A DNA stretch of 64,000 nucleotides from the NCBI GenBank assembly GCA_026874595.1, contig CM049318.1:46356456-46420455 (forward strand). The letters are read 5' to 3'. Source of the DNA: Sipunculus nudus. Taxonomy: Eukaryota > Annelida > Sipuncula > Golfingiida > Sipunculidae. Under the pieces are notes generated by a model. That model was not told the origin of the DNA. It did not search any database and saw only the letters and a list, made by a program, of their open reading frames with translations. Below, in pieces: positions 11,092 to 23,532 of the stretch (positions within the stretch are counted from its first letter, which is position 1; each line of letters begins with the position of its first letter). A program made the translations under genes and the position numbers.

Positions 11092-11404
11092 CTGGAATGG
11101 CGGGAATATTTGTAAGATCCAATAAGAAAACATACTCTTTTCATTTAATACATTAATTAAGATATTTATTACATCATCATATTACGAGGTTTATTATATT
11201 AAGTTTATTATATAATCAGCTTTCAGGGTCTGTTGAAGTTATTATATATTGAGATAACTGCATGGTCGTGTTTCCGTCGTGATCGATTTATTAGGTATGC
11301 CATTTATCCGCCGTTATAGTCGTGTAGCCAAGGCCGCTCTTTTGTCCCAGGATTTCTTGTTATTCAGATGGTCGTATTTAAAAAAAATCGATTTAGATGA
11401 TGTT

Positions 11405-11490
11405 AATTTCAAAGGGATGGCGGAGTTCCCGGGCTAGACGCGTTGCCGGGATGGCGGAGTGCTTGAGCTGGACGTGTTGCCGGGGAGTGG
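11405..11490. repeat. Short duplicated GC-rich segment before the 55-bp array
   Basis: Two imperfect copies of a roughly 37-bp block containing GATGGCGGAG and GTTGCCGGG lie between about 11416 and 11486, directly beside the large minisatellite. They do not match the 55-bp unit. Confidence 0.4.
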
Positions 11491-14400
11491 GTAGTTTTTT
11501 AATCTTATTTACTGGTCGTGTTACCCAGGGTATAGTTTTACGTAGGTAGTTCTATTATCTTAATCACTGGTCGTGTTACTTAAGATACAGTTTTACGTTG
11601 GTAGTTCTATTATCTTACTTACTGGTCGTGTTACCCAGGGTATAGTTTTACGTGGGTAGTTCTATTATCTTTATTACTGGTCAGTTTTATGTTGGTAGTT
11701 CTATTATCTTACTTACTGGTCGTGTTACCCAGGGTATAGTTTTACGTAGATAGTTCTATTTTCTTAATGACTGGTCGTGCTACGTTGGGTATAGTTTACG
11801 TGGATGGTCCTATTATCTTAATTACTGATCGTGTACCCAGGGTATATAGTTTTACGTGAGTAGTTCTATTATCTTACTTACTGGTCGTGTTACCCAGGGT
11901 ATAGTTTACGTGGGTGGTTCTGTTATCTTAATTACTGTTCGTGTACCCAGGGTATAGTTTTTCGTGGGTAGTTCAATTATCTTAATTACTGGTCGTGTTA
12001 CTTAGGTTATAGTTTTACGTCGATAGTTAGTTCTATTATCCTAATTACTGGTCGCGTTACCAAGGGTATTGTTTTACGTGGATAGTTCTATTATCTTAAT
12101 TACTGGTCGTGTTATCAAGGGTATAGTTTTATGTTGGTAGTTCTATTATCTTACTTACTGGTCGTGTTACCCAGGGTATAGTTTTACGTAGATAGTTCTA
12201 TTTTCTTAATGACTGGTCGTGCTACGTTGGGTATAGTTTACGTGGGTGGTTCTCTTATCTTAATTACTGGTCGTGTACCCAGGGTATATAGTTTTACGTG
12301 AGTAGTTCTATTATCTTACTTACTGGTCGTGTTACCCAGGGTATAGTTTACGTGGGTGGTTCTGTTATCTTAATTACTGTTCGTGTACCCAGGGTATAGT
12401 TTTTCGTGGGTAGTTCAATTATCTTAATTACTGGTCGTGTTACTTAGGTTATAGTTTTACGTCGATAGTTAGTTCTATTATCCTAATTACTGGTCGCGTT
12501 ACCAAGGGTATTGTTTTACGTGGATAGTTCTATTATCTTAATTACTGGTCGTGTTATCAAGGGTATAGTTTAACGTGGGTAGTTAGTTCAATTATATTAA
12601 TTACTGGTCGTGTATTCAAGGGTATAGTTTTATGTGGGTAGTCACTTCTATTATCTTAATTACTGGTCGCGTTAACCAGGGTATAGTTTTACGTAGGTAG
12701 TTCTATTATCTTTATTACTGGTCGTGCTACGTTGGTTATAGTTTTACGTGGGTGGTTTTCTTATCTTATTTACTGGTCGTGTACCCAGGGTATAATTTTA
12801 TGTGGGTAGTACTATTATCTTAAATACTGGTCGTGTTACCCAGGGTATAGTTTTACGTAGGTAGTTCTGTTATCTTAATTACTGGTCGTGGTACTTTGGT
12901 TATAGTTTTACGTGGGTAGTTAGTTATATTATATTAATTACTGGTCGTGTACCCAGGGTATAGTTTTATGTGGGTAGTCTCTTCTTTTAATTTAATTACT
13001 GGTCGCGTAACCAAGGGTATAGTTTTACGTGGATAGTTTTATTATCTTAATTACTGATCGTGTTACCCAGGGTATAGTTTTATGTGGGTAGTCACTTCTT
13101 TTATCTTATTTACTGGTCTCGTTACCAAGGGTATAGTTTTACGTGGATTGTTCTATTATCTTAATTACTGGTCGTGTAACCAAGGGTATAGTTTTACGTG
13201 GGTAGTTAGTTCTATTATATTAATTACTGGTCGTGTAACCAAGGGTATAGTTTTATGTGGGTAGTCCTTCTATTATCTTAATTACTGGTCGCGTTTCCCA
13301 GGGTATAGTTTTACGTAGGTAGTTCTATTATCTTTATTACTGGTCGTGCTACGTTGGTTATAGTTTTACGTGGGTGGTTCTCTTATCTTATTTACTAGTC
13401 GTGTACCCAGGGTATAGTTTTATGTGGGTAGTACTATTATCTTAAATACTGGTCGTGTTACCCAGGGTATAGTTTTATGTTGGTAGTTCTATTATCTTAC
13501 TTACTGGTCGTGTTACCCAGGGTATAGTTTACGTGGGTGGTTCTGTTATCTTAATTACTGTTCGTGTACCCAGGGTATAGTTTTTCGTGGGTAGTTCAAT
13601 TATCTTAATTACTGGTCGTGTTACTTAGGTTATAGTTTTACGTCGATAGTTAGTTCTATTATCCTAATTACTGGTCGCGTTACCAAGGGTATTGTTTTAC
13701 GTGGATAGTTCTATTATCTTAATTACTGGTCGTGTTATCAAGGGTACAGTTTAACGTGGGTAGTTAGTTCTATTATATTAATTACTGGTCGTGTAACCAA
13801 GGGTATAGTTTTATGTGGGTAGTCACTTCTATTATCTTAATTACTGGTCGCGTTAACCAGGGTATAGTTTTACGTAGGTAGTTCTATTATCTTTATTACT
13901 GGTCGTGCTACGTTGGTTATAGTTTTACGTGGGTGGTTTTCTTATCATATTTACTGGTCGTGTACCCAGGGTATAGTTTTACGTGGGTAGTACTATTATC
14001 TTAAATACTGGTCGTGTTACCCAGGGTATAGTTTTACGTAGGTAGTTCTGTTATCTTAATTACTGGTCGTGCTACTTTGGTTATAGTTTCACGTGCGAGG
14101 TTCTCTTATCTTATTTACTGGTCGTGTTACCCAGGGTATTGTTTTATGTGGGTAGTCACTTCTATTAATTTAATTACTGGTCGCGTTACCAAGGGTATAG
14201 TTTTACGTGGATAGTTAGTTATATTATATTAATTACTGGTCGCGTTACCAAGGGTATAGTTTTACGTGGATTGTTCTATTATCTTAATTACTGGTCGTGT
14301 AACCAAGGGTATAGTTTTACGTGGGTAGTTAGTTCTATTATATTAATTACTGGTCGTGTAACCAAGGGTATAGTTTTATGTGGGTAGTCCTTCTATTATC

Positions 14401-15545
14401 TTAATTACTGGTCGCGTTACCCTGGGTATAGTTCTACGTAGGTAGTTCTATTATCTTTATTACTGGTCGTGCTACGTTGGTTATAGTTTTACGTGGGTGG
14501 TTCTCTAATCTTATTTACTAGTCGTGTACCCAGGGTATAGTTTTATGTGTGTAGTACTATTATCTTAAATACTGGTCGTGTTACCCAGGGTATAGTTTTA
14601 TGTTGGTAGTTCTATTATCTTACTTACTGGTCGTTTTACCTAGGGTATAGTTTTACGTAGGTAGTTCTGTTATCTTAATTACTGGTCGTGCTACGATGGG
14701 TATAGTTTTACGTGGGTGGTTCTATTATCTTGATACTGGTCGTGTTACCCAGGGTATTGTTTTACGTGGGTAGATCTATTATCTTACTAACTGGTCGTGT
14801 ACCCAGGGTATAGTTTTACGTGGGTAGTTCTATTATCTTAATTACTGGTCGTGTTACTTAGGATATAGTTTTACGTGGGTAGTTAGTTCTATTATCATAA
14901 TTACTGGTCGCGTTACCAAGGTTATAGTTTTACGTGGATAGTTCTGTTATCTTAATTACTTGTCGTGTTACCAAGGGTATAGTTTTACGTGGGTGGTTCT
15001 ATTATCTTGATTACTGGTCGTGTTACCCAGGGTATAGTTTAACGTGGGTAGTTCTATTATTTTAATTACTGATCGTAGTACTTAGGGTATAGTTTTACTT
15101 GGGTATTTCTATTATCTTAATTATGTTCGTGTTACCCAGGGTATTGTTTTACGTGGGTAGTTCTAATATCTTACTTACTGGTCGTGTTATCCAGGGTATC
15201 GTTTTACGTGGGTGGTTCTATTATCTTAATTACTGGTCGTGTTACCCAAGGTATGGTTTTACGTGGGTAGTTCTATTATCTTAATTACTGGTCGTGTTAC
15301 CCAGGGTATAGTTTTATGTTGGTAGTTCTATTATCTTTCTTACTGGTCGGGTTACCCAGGGTATAGTTTTATGTCGGTAGTTCTATTATCTTACTGGTCG
15401 TGTTACCCAGGGTATAGTTTTACGTAGGTAGTTCTGTTATCTTAATTACTGGTCGTGCTACGTTGGGTATAGTTTTACGTGGGTAGTTCTATATATTAAT
15501 AACTGGTCGTGCTACCCAGGGTATCGTTTTACCTGGGTGGTTCTG
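11490..15545. repeat. 55-bp minisatellite, about 4 kb and more than 70 copies, with higher-order structure
   Basis: Tandem array whose 55-bp unit contains TACTGGTCGTGTTACCCAGG and GTTCTATTATCTTAA. Variant units recur in a fixed order. The TTCTTAATGACTGGTCGTGC variant occurs near 11760 and 12205, and the variant with CTTTATTACTGGTCGTGCTA occurs near 12711, 13332, 13892 and 14453. This shows multimer (higher-order) repeats of about 0.44 and 0.6 kb. The array fills most of intron 1 of the minus-strand gene. Short open frames inside it are by-products of the repeat. Confidence 0.95.
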
Positions 15546-15610
15546 TTTTGCCACCAGACGACATCAGAATTTACACGGTTCGAGGATGCTTTTCACAATC
15601 CTGCACTCAC

Positions 15611-15771
15611 CTTTTCTTTTTTTCTTGCATCTGGAGATGTTGAAGTAGCGGAAGGAGTAGCCGATGAGAATGCCGGCCAGAAGCGCCGCGAAGATGCTCG
15701 ATGACATTATGATCATGTAGGTTTGTGTCTGTGGTGTACCGACCATGATGGTTGCCTTTTATTTTTGAAAC
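15611..15771 (-). CDS. Exon 1 (first coding exon) of the minus-strand gene: N-terminal transmembrane segment
   Basis: A 161-nt exon between a strong acceptor (gatattttcacag, just above 15771) and donor GTGAGT (15605-15610). The acceptor implies an upstream non-coding exon that I did not find. The ATG at 15744-15746 starts 45 codons plus one base. The protein begins MVGTPQTQTYMIIMSSS and continues through a hydrophobic span (IFAALLAGILIGYSF) to RYFNISRCKKKRK. The short N-terminus, single span and basic residues after it predict an N-out, C-in membrane anchor with a cytoplasmic tail. The exon is homologous to 53680-53857 on the other strand. With exons 2-4, about 223 residues are encoded in the window. 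No named family is recognised. Confidence 0.75.
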
Positions 15772-15819
15772 CTGTGAAAATATCTTTGATATTAACTTAC
15801 AATCAATCAATCAATCAGT

Positions 15820-15821
<2 letters not shown>

Positions 15822-15860
<39 letters not shown>
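15822..15860. repeat. (AT)n microsatellite
   Basis: About 38 bp of pure AT dinucleotide just upstream (on the minus strand) of the first coding exon. Confidence 0.95.
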
Positions 15861-15861
<1 letters not shown>

Positions 15862-15891
15862 TGTGGTTGGCTTCATATTTGCGACCCAGCG

Positions 15892-16188
15892 ACACTCCCA
15901 GCCGTCACATCCAGCATCACAAGAAGCGCTAACGACTAGTGATACGCCGAGCGGTCACGTCTGGTGATACGCCCATGGCAGCGGTGACGACTAGTGATAC
16001 GCCCATGGGAGCGGTCACGTCTAGTGATACGCCCATGGGAGCGGTCACGTCTAGTGATACGCCCATGGGAGCGGTCACGACTAGTGATACGCCCATGGGA
16101 GCGGTCACGTCTAGTGATACGCCCATGGCAGCGGTCACGACTAGTGATACGTCCAACGATCACGTCTAATGAAACGCCAAACGGTCAT
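15892..16188. repeat. 30-bp minisatellite, left part
   Basis: About nine copies of a 30-bp unit with core GTGATACGCCCATGGGAGCG and GTCACGTCTA. Because 30 is divisible by three, four overlapping frames stay open through it on both strands; these are not genes. The array continues after an inserted LINE at 17299. Confidence 0.9.
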
Positions 16189-16189
16189 A

Positions 16190-17298
16190 AAATGTAAATG
16201 TATTTATTTTTATATAGCTCTACATCTCAACAAATATAAGTCTTCATTTGCGCTTCACAATCTAAAAGCTGAAAATAAAACATTAAAATAGTCATGATAA
16301 AAGTTCCTGTGTCACTAAAAAAAATTAGCTTTAAAGTTAAAAGTTTGTATGACAGTACAAATCAGATATCACATAAGACTAAATAAATGTTTCGCCAGAC
16401 ATTTCTTAAAATTATTAAGAGTATCACAGTATCACAACATCTTATGTCCACCGGTAGAGAATTCCAAAACCTTGGACCTGCGACACTGAATGATCTTTCA
16501 GCATGGGTCTTCTTGGCACAAAACGGGATGAGGAGAACATTTGCAATACTAACACTTAATCTTATACCAGATCTAGATGGTTTATATGTATGCAAACAAT
16601 CTATCTGCTTCTTTCTTAACACGTTTAAATACCAGTACAAGCACGTTGTATCCTATATTAAATAGGTAGCCAATGCAGGTCCTTGAGGCACTGTGTGGCA
16701 CTGCAGTATTTACTTCTATTCAGAGTGATCCTGGCGGCAATATTTTGCACTACTTGTAATCTGTGAATGGTGCACTCTGGTAAACCACTTAGAATTGCAT
16801 TTGCATAATCCAGACGTGATAATACTAAAGCAGACATCAATATTTTACATGCCTCCAAAGTCAAATATGATCTTATATTTTTAATTCTTAAGAGATTAGG
16901 CATCGCAGCCTGACACTTAGATGCGATGTGTTTCTTGAAGTTCAACTATTGTCTAGTTGCACTCCGAGGTGTTTCACGGATTCAGACCTTAAAAAAAATC
17001 ACTGTTAACATAAGGTTTGTCCCATGTCGATTCACTAAGCATCTTCCTAGATCTAAAATAACGAATACTGTCTTAGGATTGTTCATCAGATGATGGAGTT
17101 ATTTCCTTTAGTGTATTGGTATATGTCAGAAAAAGGAAGGCACCGGCGCAGGGACCTTGTGGAACAGAAAACGTCAGGTTGTATTCCTTAGAATATTCAA
17201 TACCTACATTTACTTAACACTTCCTTGGACTGAGATAAGTCCTGAACCAATTTATTGCATTATCACAAACACCATAACACACTAAGTACATCAAGTAA
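16190..17298 (-). pseudogene. 5'-truncated LINE (Jockey/CR1-type RT C-terminus) inserted in the 30-bp minisatellite
   Basis: Minus-strand frames give the end of a reverse transcriptase. 16658-16945 contains NFKKHIASKCQAAMPNLLRI and then LSRLDYANAILSGLP...LQVVQNIAARITLNRSKY...LKDLHWLPI. 16362-16640 ends with FSVAGPRFWNSLPVDIR. These blocks are typical of the thumb and C-terminus of Jockey/CR1-group LINEs. Palm motifs are absent, so the element is 5'-truncated; frameshifts lie between the blocks. Minisatellite units on both sides show the insertion site. Confidence 0.72.
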
Positions 17299-17405
17299 CA
17301 CGTCTAGTGACACGCCCAACTGTCACGTCTAGTGATACGTCCAGCGGTCACGTCTAATGATACGCAAACGTGGTCACGTTTAGTGTTACGCCCAGCTCTC
17401 ACATC
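17299..17405. repeat. 30-bp minisatellite, right part
   Basis: About four diverged copies of the 15892-16188 unit (CACGTCTAGTGATACGTCC and variants). They resume immediately after the LINE, so both parts were one array. Confidence 0.8.
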
Positions 17406-17659
17406 ATGTCAGAATAAACTCAAAATCAAAATCATTGGATGGAGTATCAGCCAATGAGAGTTGGGTTTGGTGGAAGTATAGTGCTTTGGGCTGTTCCACA
17501 TGATTACATGTAAACATATTAGCACAGCATGTATTAAGTGCTGAAATACATCAGAATAGTCAATACAGTATATATGTTTCCTTTATTATACACAGTTATA
17601 CTAATAGTCAACACAGTATATAAGTTTGCTTTATTATAAAATTATTATTATTATCAACA

Positions 17660-17660
<1 letters not shown>

Positions 17661-17709
<49 letters not shown>
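17661..17709. repeat. (AT)n microsatellite
   Basis: About 48 bp of AT dinucleotides with one interruption. Confidence 0.95.
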
Positions 17710-17712
<3 letters not shown>

Positions 17713-17984
17713 AAAACAAAGAATGATTATTACTAAACATCTTCTTAACGACGGCAGACAGCAACATGCAATTAATTGTAAGGTTCTGTTACTGTATATA
17801 CATTTTCAGCTCACACTCTCGCTCACACAAGTTCGTGATTTCGTGTCACCGAACCACTAGAGATGTGAATTCGGCAACTTAAGTGATCATTTTTATATCT
17901 CGCTGGTATATATATCCAATATAATGAAAATGTCATTGATCCATAGAAACCCTGTAAAGCCTGCATCTCACAGGGCTGCGACAG

Positions 17985-18440
17985 CTTTGCGACAATTTGC
18001 GAATGCATTTGCGAGAGAGTCTCAAAAGTGTCTTAGAACATTCGCGGCAGTTCTCAATTTCCTCGCGTGATACGCAAAGTGTTGCTAACTTGCCGCACAA
18101 ATTTTGAACATGTTTAAAAAATCTCTAAACATCGTTTCTCGCAAAATAGTCGCAGAGGCGTTGCTGGTGTCTCAAACCCGTCTCAAACATGTCTCGAACT
18201 ATTCTCAAGTCAGTTTCTGCGAATCAGAAGTGCGAGAACTGCGAGACAACTGTGAGAGGGGTTTGCGACCTATGCAACTACATTTACTGCGAATATTTGG
18301 AGATAAAAAAAAGAGAATCTGACATTCTTGGCGCGAATTGTCGTGCGAATATTTCACAAATGTCGTGCGAATGTCTTATGAACATCGAACGGCATTCGCA
18401 CGGTATACGAACAGCCGAATTTTGGGCCAAACACTCGTAC
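17985..18440. other. Word-rich region with TGCGAA/TTCGCA and GCGAGA/TCTCGC
   Basis: The words TGCGAA, TTCGCA, GCGAGA, TCTCGC and GTCTCAAA occur many times on both strands without forming a tandem array. Frame 18189-18569 is open for 126 codons but has no recognisable domain and probably results from this word bias. The nature of the region is unknown. Confidence 0.4.
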
Positions 18441-18855
18441 GATGTTCGCAAACATGAGAGAACAATCCGTCAACACTTACAACAGGACAGAATATATAAA
18501 CTAGATAAAAATCTTAACAATTGGCTACAAGCATACAATAGCCCAAAAATAAATTCGTTTCTCCTCTAGACATAATCCTACCACATCCTTTGTAGAAAGA
18601 GACTACCATCACATCCACTAAGCAAGCAGTCTTGTCAAGTCGGCTTGATCTTACCTTGTACCCAGTTTAATATTTAGAGACCTTAGCTTTTTCATTTCTG
18701 TCTCCTCTGAATTTCTCCTAATCTTTGGGTATAATAGTAAAAAGAAAAAAGTTAAACATTCACTTAGATATCATCTTTATCGTTGCTGAAGGAGCGCCTA
18801 GGGCGGGGGTCCCTGACTTTCTTAACTACGGCGCTCGAGCGCCTTCTTTTCCTTC

Positions 18856-19125
18856 ATTAAAAAAGAGTCTGTGTATATTTTAAGTCTTTGTATATTGAAA
18901 GTCTTTGAAAATTAAAAGTCTTTTTAAGGTCTTTGTAAATTTATATCTTTGTATATTTGAAGTCTTTTTATGTGTATAGTCTTTTTTTATATTTAGTCTT
19001 TGTATATTTAAAATCTGTGTATATTTAGTCTTTTATAAGTCTTTGCATAATTAAAGTTAGTGTATGTATATTAAAAGTCATTGTATATTTAACGTCTTTT
19101 TATATTTAAAGTCTTCATTCTAAAA
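18856..19125. repeat. 17-bp AT-rich minisatellite (TATATTTAAAGTCTTTG)
   Basis: About 15 imperfect copies of TATATTTAAAGTCTTTG. The same repeat occurs at 23281-23532 and 29401-29652 inside the tandem duplication. Confidence 0.8.
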
Positions 19126-19129
19126 GCTG

Positions 19130-19500
19130 GAGACACGTTTCGTGCATTAGTTTGAAACGCCTGTTTGTCCCCTTCTTTGAAACACGTCACAATATTCTCA
19201 ACATATTTCATTGTAAAATGTGTTTCAAATAGCTGTAAACATATTTCGAATTCAACTTAAACATGTTTTGCTATTACTCGCGTTTCAAAGCTATTTTCTG
19301 TCAAACGGTATTGTTATTTGAAACACGGTTCAAAACACGTTTTCACATGTTGGATATTGAAACATGTTTCCGAGCAAAACACCCCTGAACACGTTTTAAA
19401 TACTCATATACCTGTTTCAACTTGAAACTTCTTTATATCTTGAAACGCCTTTTTGTCCCATTTTTTAAAACACATTTTCAATGGTAAAACATGTTTTACC
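19130..19500. other. Region rich in GTTTCAAA/TTTGAAAC and AAACATGTTT-like palindromes
   Basis: Short dyad words (AAACATGTTT, AAACACGTTT, TTTGAAAC, GTTTCAAA) recur at irregular spacing. A similar stretch lies at 23100-23260 and 29210-29375. No open frame or transposon end was recognised. Confidence 0.4.
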
Positions 19501-19974
19501 ATTATACTAGTTGCTATGTTTTCAGTTTAAACTGAACACAATGAGAAACAATACTTGTTGAAATTTGGTTCAAATGTTTCTTGAATTTTTTAGATCTTGT
19601 TCTTGGAGTGTACTGCATGTGGATTGACAGATAAGGAATACTTCGAAATTACGAAGTTATGATTTACTGAAGTCAGTTGAATATCAGAATCAAACATTAT
19701 TAAAACAAAATACAGTTACAGTTTCTTTCAATCTATAAATCTGTAGCCTCTTAACTTCACCTGGAACACCACACTCGCTTAGATAAGAAATAAAACCTTT
19801 AAGGTAGCAAACCGTTTGAAACCCCTATATTTAAATTCAAATCAAAAGTGGTTTATATTCATTTAAGACCCCATAAAGTATAATTACTTTAAACCTGGTA
19901 CACTAATCTTTCTTATATTATACATTTTTTTTAATTTTTCGTTCATTTTCACATGATTTTGAAACATTTAAAAA

Positions 19975-20210
19975 ATAATTTTTAAAGGTACACTATTTTT
20001 TTACCCCTAGTAACTGTTATCCCCTTTTTTATAAACTAACATTAAACTGCATGACAATATCTTAAAATTTTTTTATATTGTTTCTTCTCTATCATGATTC
20101 TGTCTACCCAGAAACTGAAATTTTAAGTTTTTATTCAACAATTTATAGAATGAAAAAAGTTGATTACTGTTACTAGGGGCTTAAAATTGTGTGCCTTTTA
20201 AAAAAATTAT
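19975..20210. mobile_element. MITE with about 40-bp terminal inverted repeats (copy A)
   Basis: The left end AAAGGTACACTA...ACCCCTAGTAACTGTTAT is mirrored at the right by GATTACTGTTACTAGGGGC...GTGTGCCTTT. The conserved TIR core is CCCCTAGTAACAGT. The element is about 236 bp and non-coding. TIR ends merge into A/T-rich flanks, so the target duplication cannot be defined. Confidence 0.6.
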
Positions 20211-20218
20211 ATATATAT

Positions 20219-21014
20219 TGTTACGGAACCTAATATAAACAGATCACGTATGCGTGATAAACACAAATTCTGTAACGGAAATAAAAAAAAATCAGATTCT
20301 GTAACACTAGGCAGCGTGAAATGTCTATGGGAATGAATAAAGAACTCCGTGGTTATTTGTTAACAAATTACTATAATTTATTCTTAAAACAACCCTAACA
20401 TTACAAGAAACTAAATCAATACAATTATACAGTAAAACAGCGGTATAGCAACGAGTCAATACAATCACACAGAAAATAATGTATGTGTACAGTACCTGGA
20501 TACCAACACCATCACAGCGATAAGTCCTTTAAATGTAAACTCTCGGAGAATGACAGTCCAGTGGAAAGTTCTTGCAACAACCTAGAAAGTTAACTGAAGT
20601 TCAAATGCATAAAATCCAGGAGAAAGTCTTTGAACATCTATAATTGCCGCATCCGTCGGATAAGGTCCTAGAAACTCGCACACGCTCTTGCGTCCGCTGG
20701 AAAATCTGCTCTGCCCTCTCTGCTTAAACATAGCCCCTTATATACTCTTCAACCCAAGCCGGGAATTTTCCACTGCTCGAACAGTCTATAAGATCTTGCA
20801 CAATCACAGTAAACGCGCGCTTCAGGAATTCGCTAGAAAAACAGCGCTGCGTGTCTTCACACACCATGGTGTACACGTGACTCACGACCAAGCCAGCAGG
20901 ACAACATGAGTTCAACCGGTACGGATTAAACATAGAATGTAACAAGCGGCCAGGCAAGAGCGCTACAACATGAGTTACGCCCGTGTCACACAATAAAAAA
21001 GAGCACCTGTAACA
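20219..21014 (-). mobile_element. Solo Gypsy LTR, antisense (copy A)
   Basis: A 796-bp LTR in reverse orientation, running from TGTTACGGAACC (20219) to GGTGC reversed and ending CCTGTAACA (21014). It is the same family as the LTRs at 47170 and 52618. ATAT lies on both sides (20215-20218, 21015-21018), giving a 4-bp target duplication inside an (AT)n stretch. Open frames 20688-20909 and 20724-20993 are within the LTR and are not genes. Confidence 0.88.
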
Positions 21015-22740
21015 ATATATATATATATGTAATTATGTATGTATAATATTAACTGAGGTTCCTTCATCACTGAGCCCATAACTTCAATTCATGTAAAACT
21101 GAAATCCAAATTAAGATTAAAAATAAATAACTCAATGCAGCGTTTTCAATCTTCTCCAACCTCTGCTCAGATGTTTAATAAATGAAATACTTCAACAGTA
21201 AATCACTGCTAATCAATTAGCTCTCAGCAAGTCACATTTAAATATATATGTATGCCAAAAATAAGGAATTTAAGTAAATCCCCTAAGGTGTATGGAATGA
21301 GCATATTTGCCCTCCCGTAAAAACAGAGGCACAGGAGGGTTTTTCAAGCATTTATTTGCTTTCGTTAGGGGAGGCAACAATGATCAAACCCTACCAGATC
21401 ATGATAAATTTAAAGTGCTTCATAATACCTAAAAAGTTTATTATGGAAGGTGCTAATATATATTAATTATAACAGGTGAGAATTTCAATCTTTTCATCTT
21501 AAATATAAACCAATAACATCAAACATAATATACCTTTATACAGAAATGAACAGGTCTGCAGGAATATATTGGTATTACGGTACAGTAAATTGGAAGAGAC
21601 TGCCAATCGCTTTGTCACATGAAATGGGTTAAAATCATAATAGCATGAAAAATCATAATTACTATACCACTGTTCTGTTTATGGTTTGAGAAAATTTTGC
21701 CATGAAGGATTTATTTTTAAGTTGTCTTTCAGTATATTGAGTGAACTAGACATTTTAAATAATTAATTTTATTGGAATTTTGAATAGATGGGTAATGTTA
21801 AATACAGAGAAGATTTGTACAATTCCTAGTGGCATCAAAGGAATGCAAATTTACCCTAAAAGGTGGTGGCATGAGGTTATTAAGGTAAATCAATTCAACT
21901 ATAATGCAAACTATAAATCATTTACAATAAATCAATACAAATCAATAGTGCAGACTACAAATATATGAGTGTACATAATATCAGTAAAACATATACAAAT
22001 AAATACTCAGAATAATTTGTATATCTTGTTTTTGCACATTGAAAGGCACTTTTACTTAAGAACAGACCCCGTACTTGTACTCGAGTGCATTAAAAATCAT
22101 GTACTTGTATTTGTACATTAAATTCTAAAGTAGCCTACTTGTACTGAGGTAGAGATGCCTTGTACTAAACTCAAGCCTGGAAAGAGGGAAATGCGTATAT
22201 TTTTTTTTCTCACAAATCCCTTAGTGTAATATTCCTCTTCTGGATATTGTTGATCTCTGGAAGGGTATTAGTCCCTCGGTGTAACAGTGAACCCAACCTC
22301 CAAAAAAACTTGGATATGCTCCTGGGTCCCGTAGTTATGGGTGCCTCCTTTTGTAGGTAAAAATCCTATAATGACGTCATCACAGTTCTCTCAAAGTCTG
22401 CCATGTCCGTTTATGGGGTTATGAAAGATGTCGCCAAGTCTACGCTTTCTTGTCATATCATGACTTGTTTGCAGGAAAATCAAATCATATAAATCAATGT
22501 TTTCCACATTAATTATATATGCATTTTCCTCTATCTACCCCTGGTGCAAAAATATTGGGCTTGTGTGCCTTGCCAATCAGTCAGCACGAAAAAAAATTTG
22601 TACAGGGACAGTAGAAGAGACTATAGCTGTATGTACCATGTGGAATTTAAAATCTGTAGGTCAAACAGTATCCAAACGCGCCGGTAAGCAGACGGACGGA
22701 CGACGGACGCAGGGTCATCGGTAGAGCTCAGTTAACATAT
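21015..22740. other. Unassigned duplicated sequence ending in a GGACGGACGACGGACG motif (copy A)
   Basis: No gene is recognised. The block ends with AGACGGACGGACGACGGACG and then TCATCGGTAGAGCTCAG near 22690-22730, the end motif of a dispersed mollusc-type repeat also seen at 39470. The matching copy-B block is 27110-28855. Confidence 0.45.
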
Positions 22741-23280
22741 ACTTAGTTATAAGCAGCTGAAAAACAATGATATACATGGTTTTTTTTCAAATGTTTGCCA
22801 TGCATGTTATCGTCATTTCATGCATTTTAAGTCAATTGAATGGTTATGACTGAGTGAAAATAGAGGTGTTTGGAGTGAACAGCGGTAATTAACCTTTCAG
22901 TCTGTATGCAGCTTCTTCCACTTTAAATATGCGTTGAGCCCATGCTACGACTTCGTCCACTGACCATTCCTTATAACCTTATATATCCATTCACAGGTAG
23001 TTTTCCACTGTACTATAGCTTGTCCTTCAATCCGTTCCGTTTATCGCGCGTTTCCGTCATCAAATGTCCGTTAAACACCGAAAAAGGCCACACGTTCGAT
23101 TTGATTTGGAGCGAAACATGTTTAAAACGTGTGTCAAACATGTTGAGGCATATCACGCCAAAAAGAAATAAAAGTGCCGTACCACATCTTTTAAGCATGT
23201 CTCTATCTAAAACATATAATGAAGTGAGACATGTCTCAACTACTTTGAAACGGCACCTAACCCCCACTTTTGCAGTGTTT

Positions 23281-23532
23281 GCATATTTAAAGTCTATGAA
23301 TATTTAAAGTCTTTTTCAGTTCTTTGTAAATTTATATCTTTTTGTATTTAAAGTCTTTGTATATTTAGAGTCTTTGCATATTATATGTTTTTGTATATTT
23401 AAAGTCTTTGAATATTTAACGTATTTGTATATGTAAATTCTTTGTATGTTTAAAGTCTTTGCATATTTAAAGATTTTGTATAATTGAAGTCTTTGTATGT
23501 TTAATATATTTTATATTTAAAGTGTTTGTAAA
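23281..23532. repeat. 17-bp AT-rich minisatellite (copy A)
   Basis: Imperfect copies of TATTTAAAGTCTTTGTA, the same family as 18856-19125; duplicated again at 29401-29652. Confidence 0.8.

Noticed and set aside
15929-16197. Four overlapping open frames with repeated peptides on both strands
   Set aside because: They arise because the 30-bp minisatellite unit is a multiple of three and lacks stops; there is no splice or start context.
18189-18569. 126-codon open frame with several cysteines
   Set aside because: No domain is recognisable; the frame is in word-biased DNA and lacks coding-like composition.
20688-20993. Open frames on both strands, repeated at 26783-27202
   Set aside because: They lie wholly inside the antisense solo LTR.
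22942-23307. 121-codon frame, 136 codons in the duplicate at 29061-29471
   Set aside because: The C-terminus changes by frameshift between nearly identical copies and runs into the 17-bp array, so there is no sign of selection.
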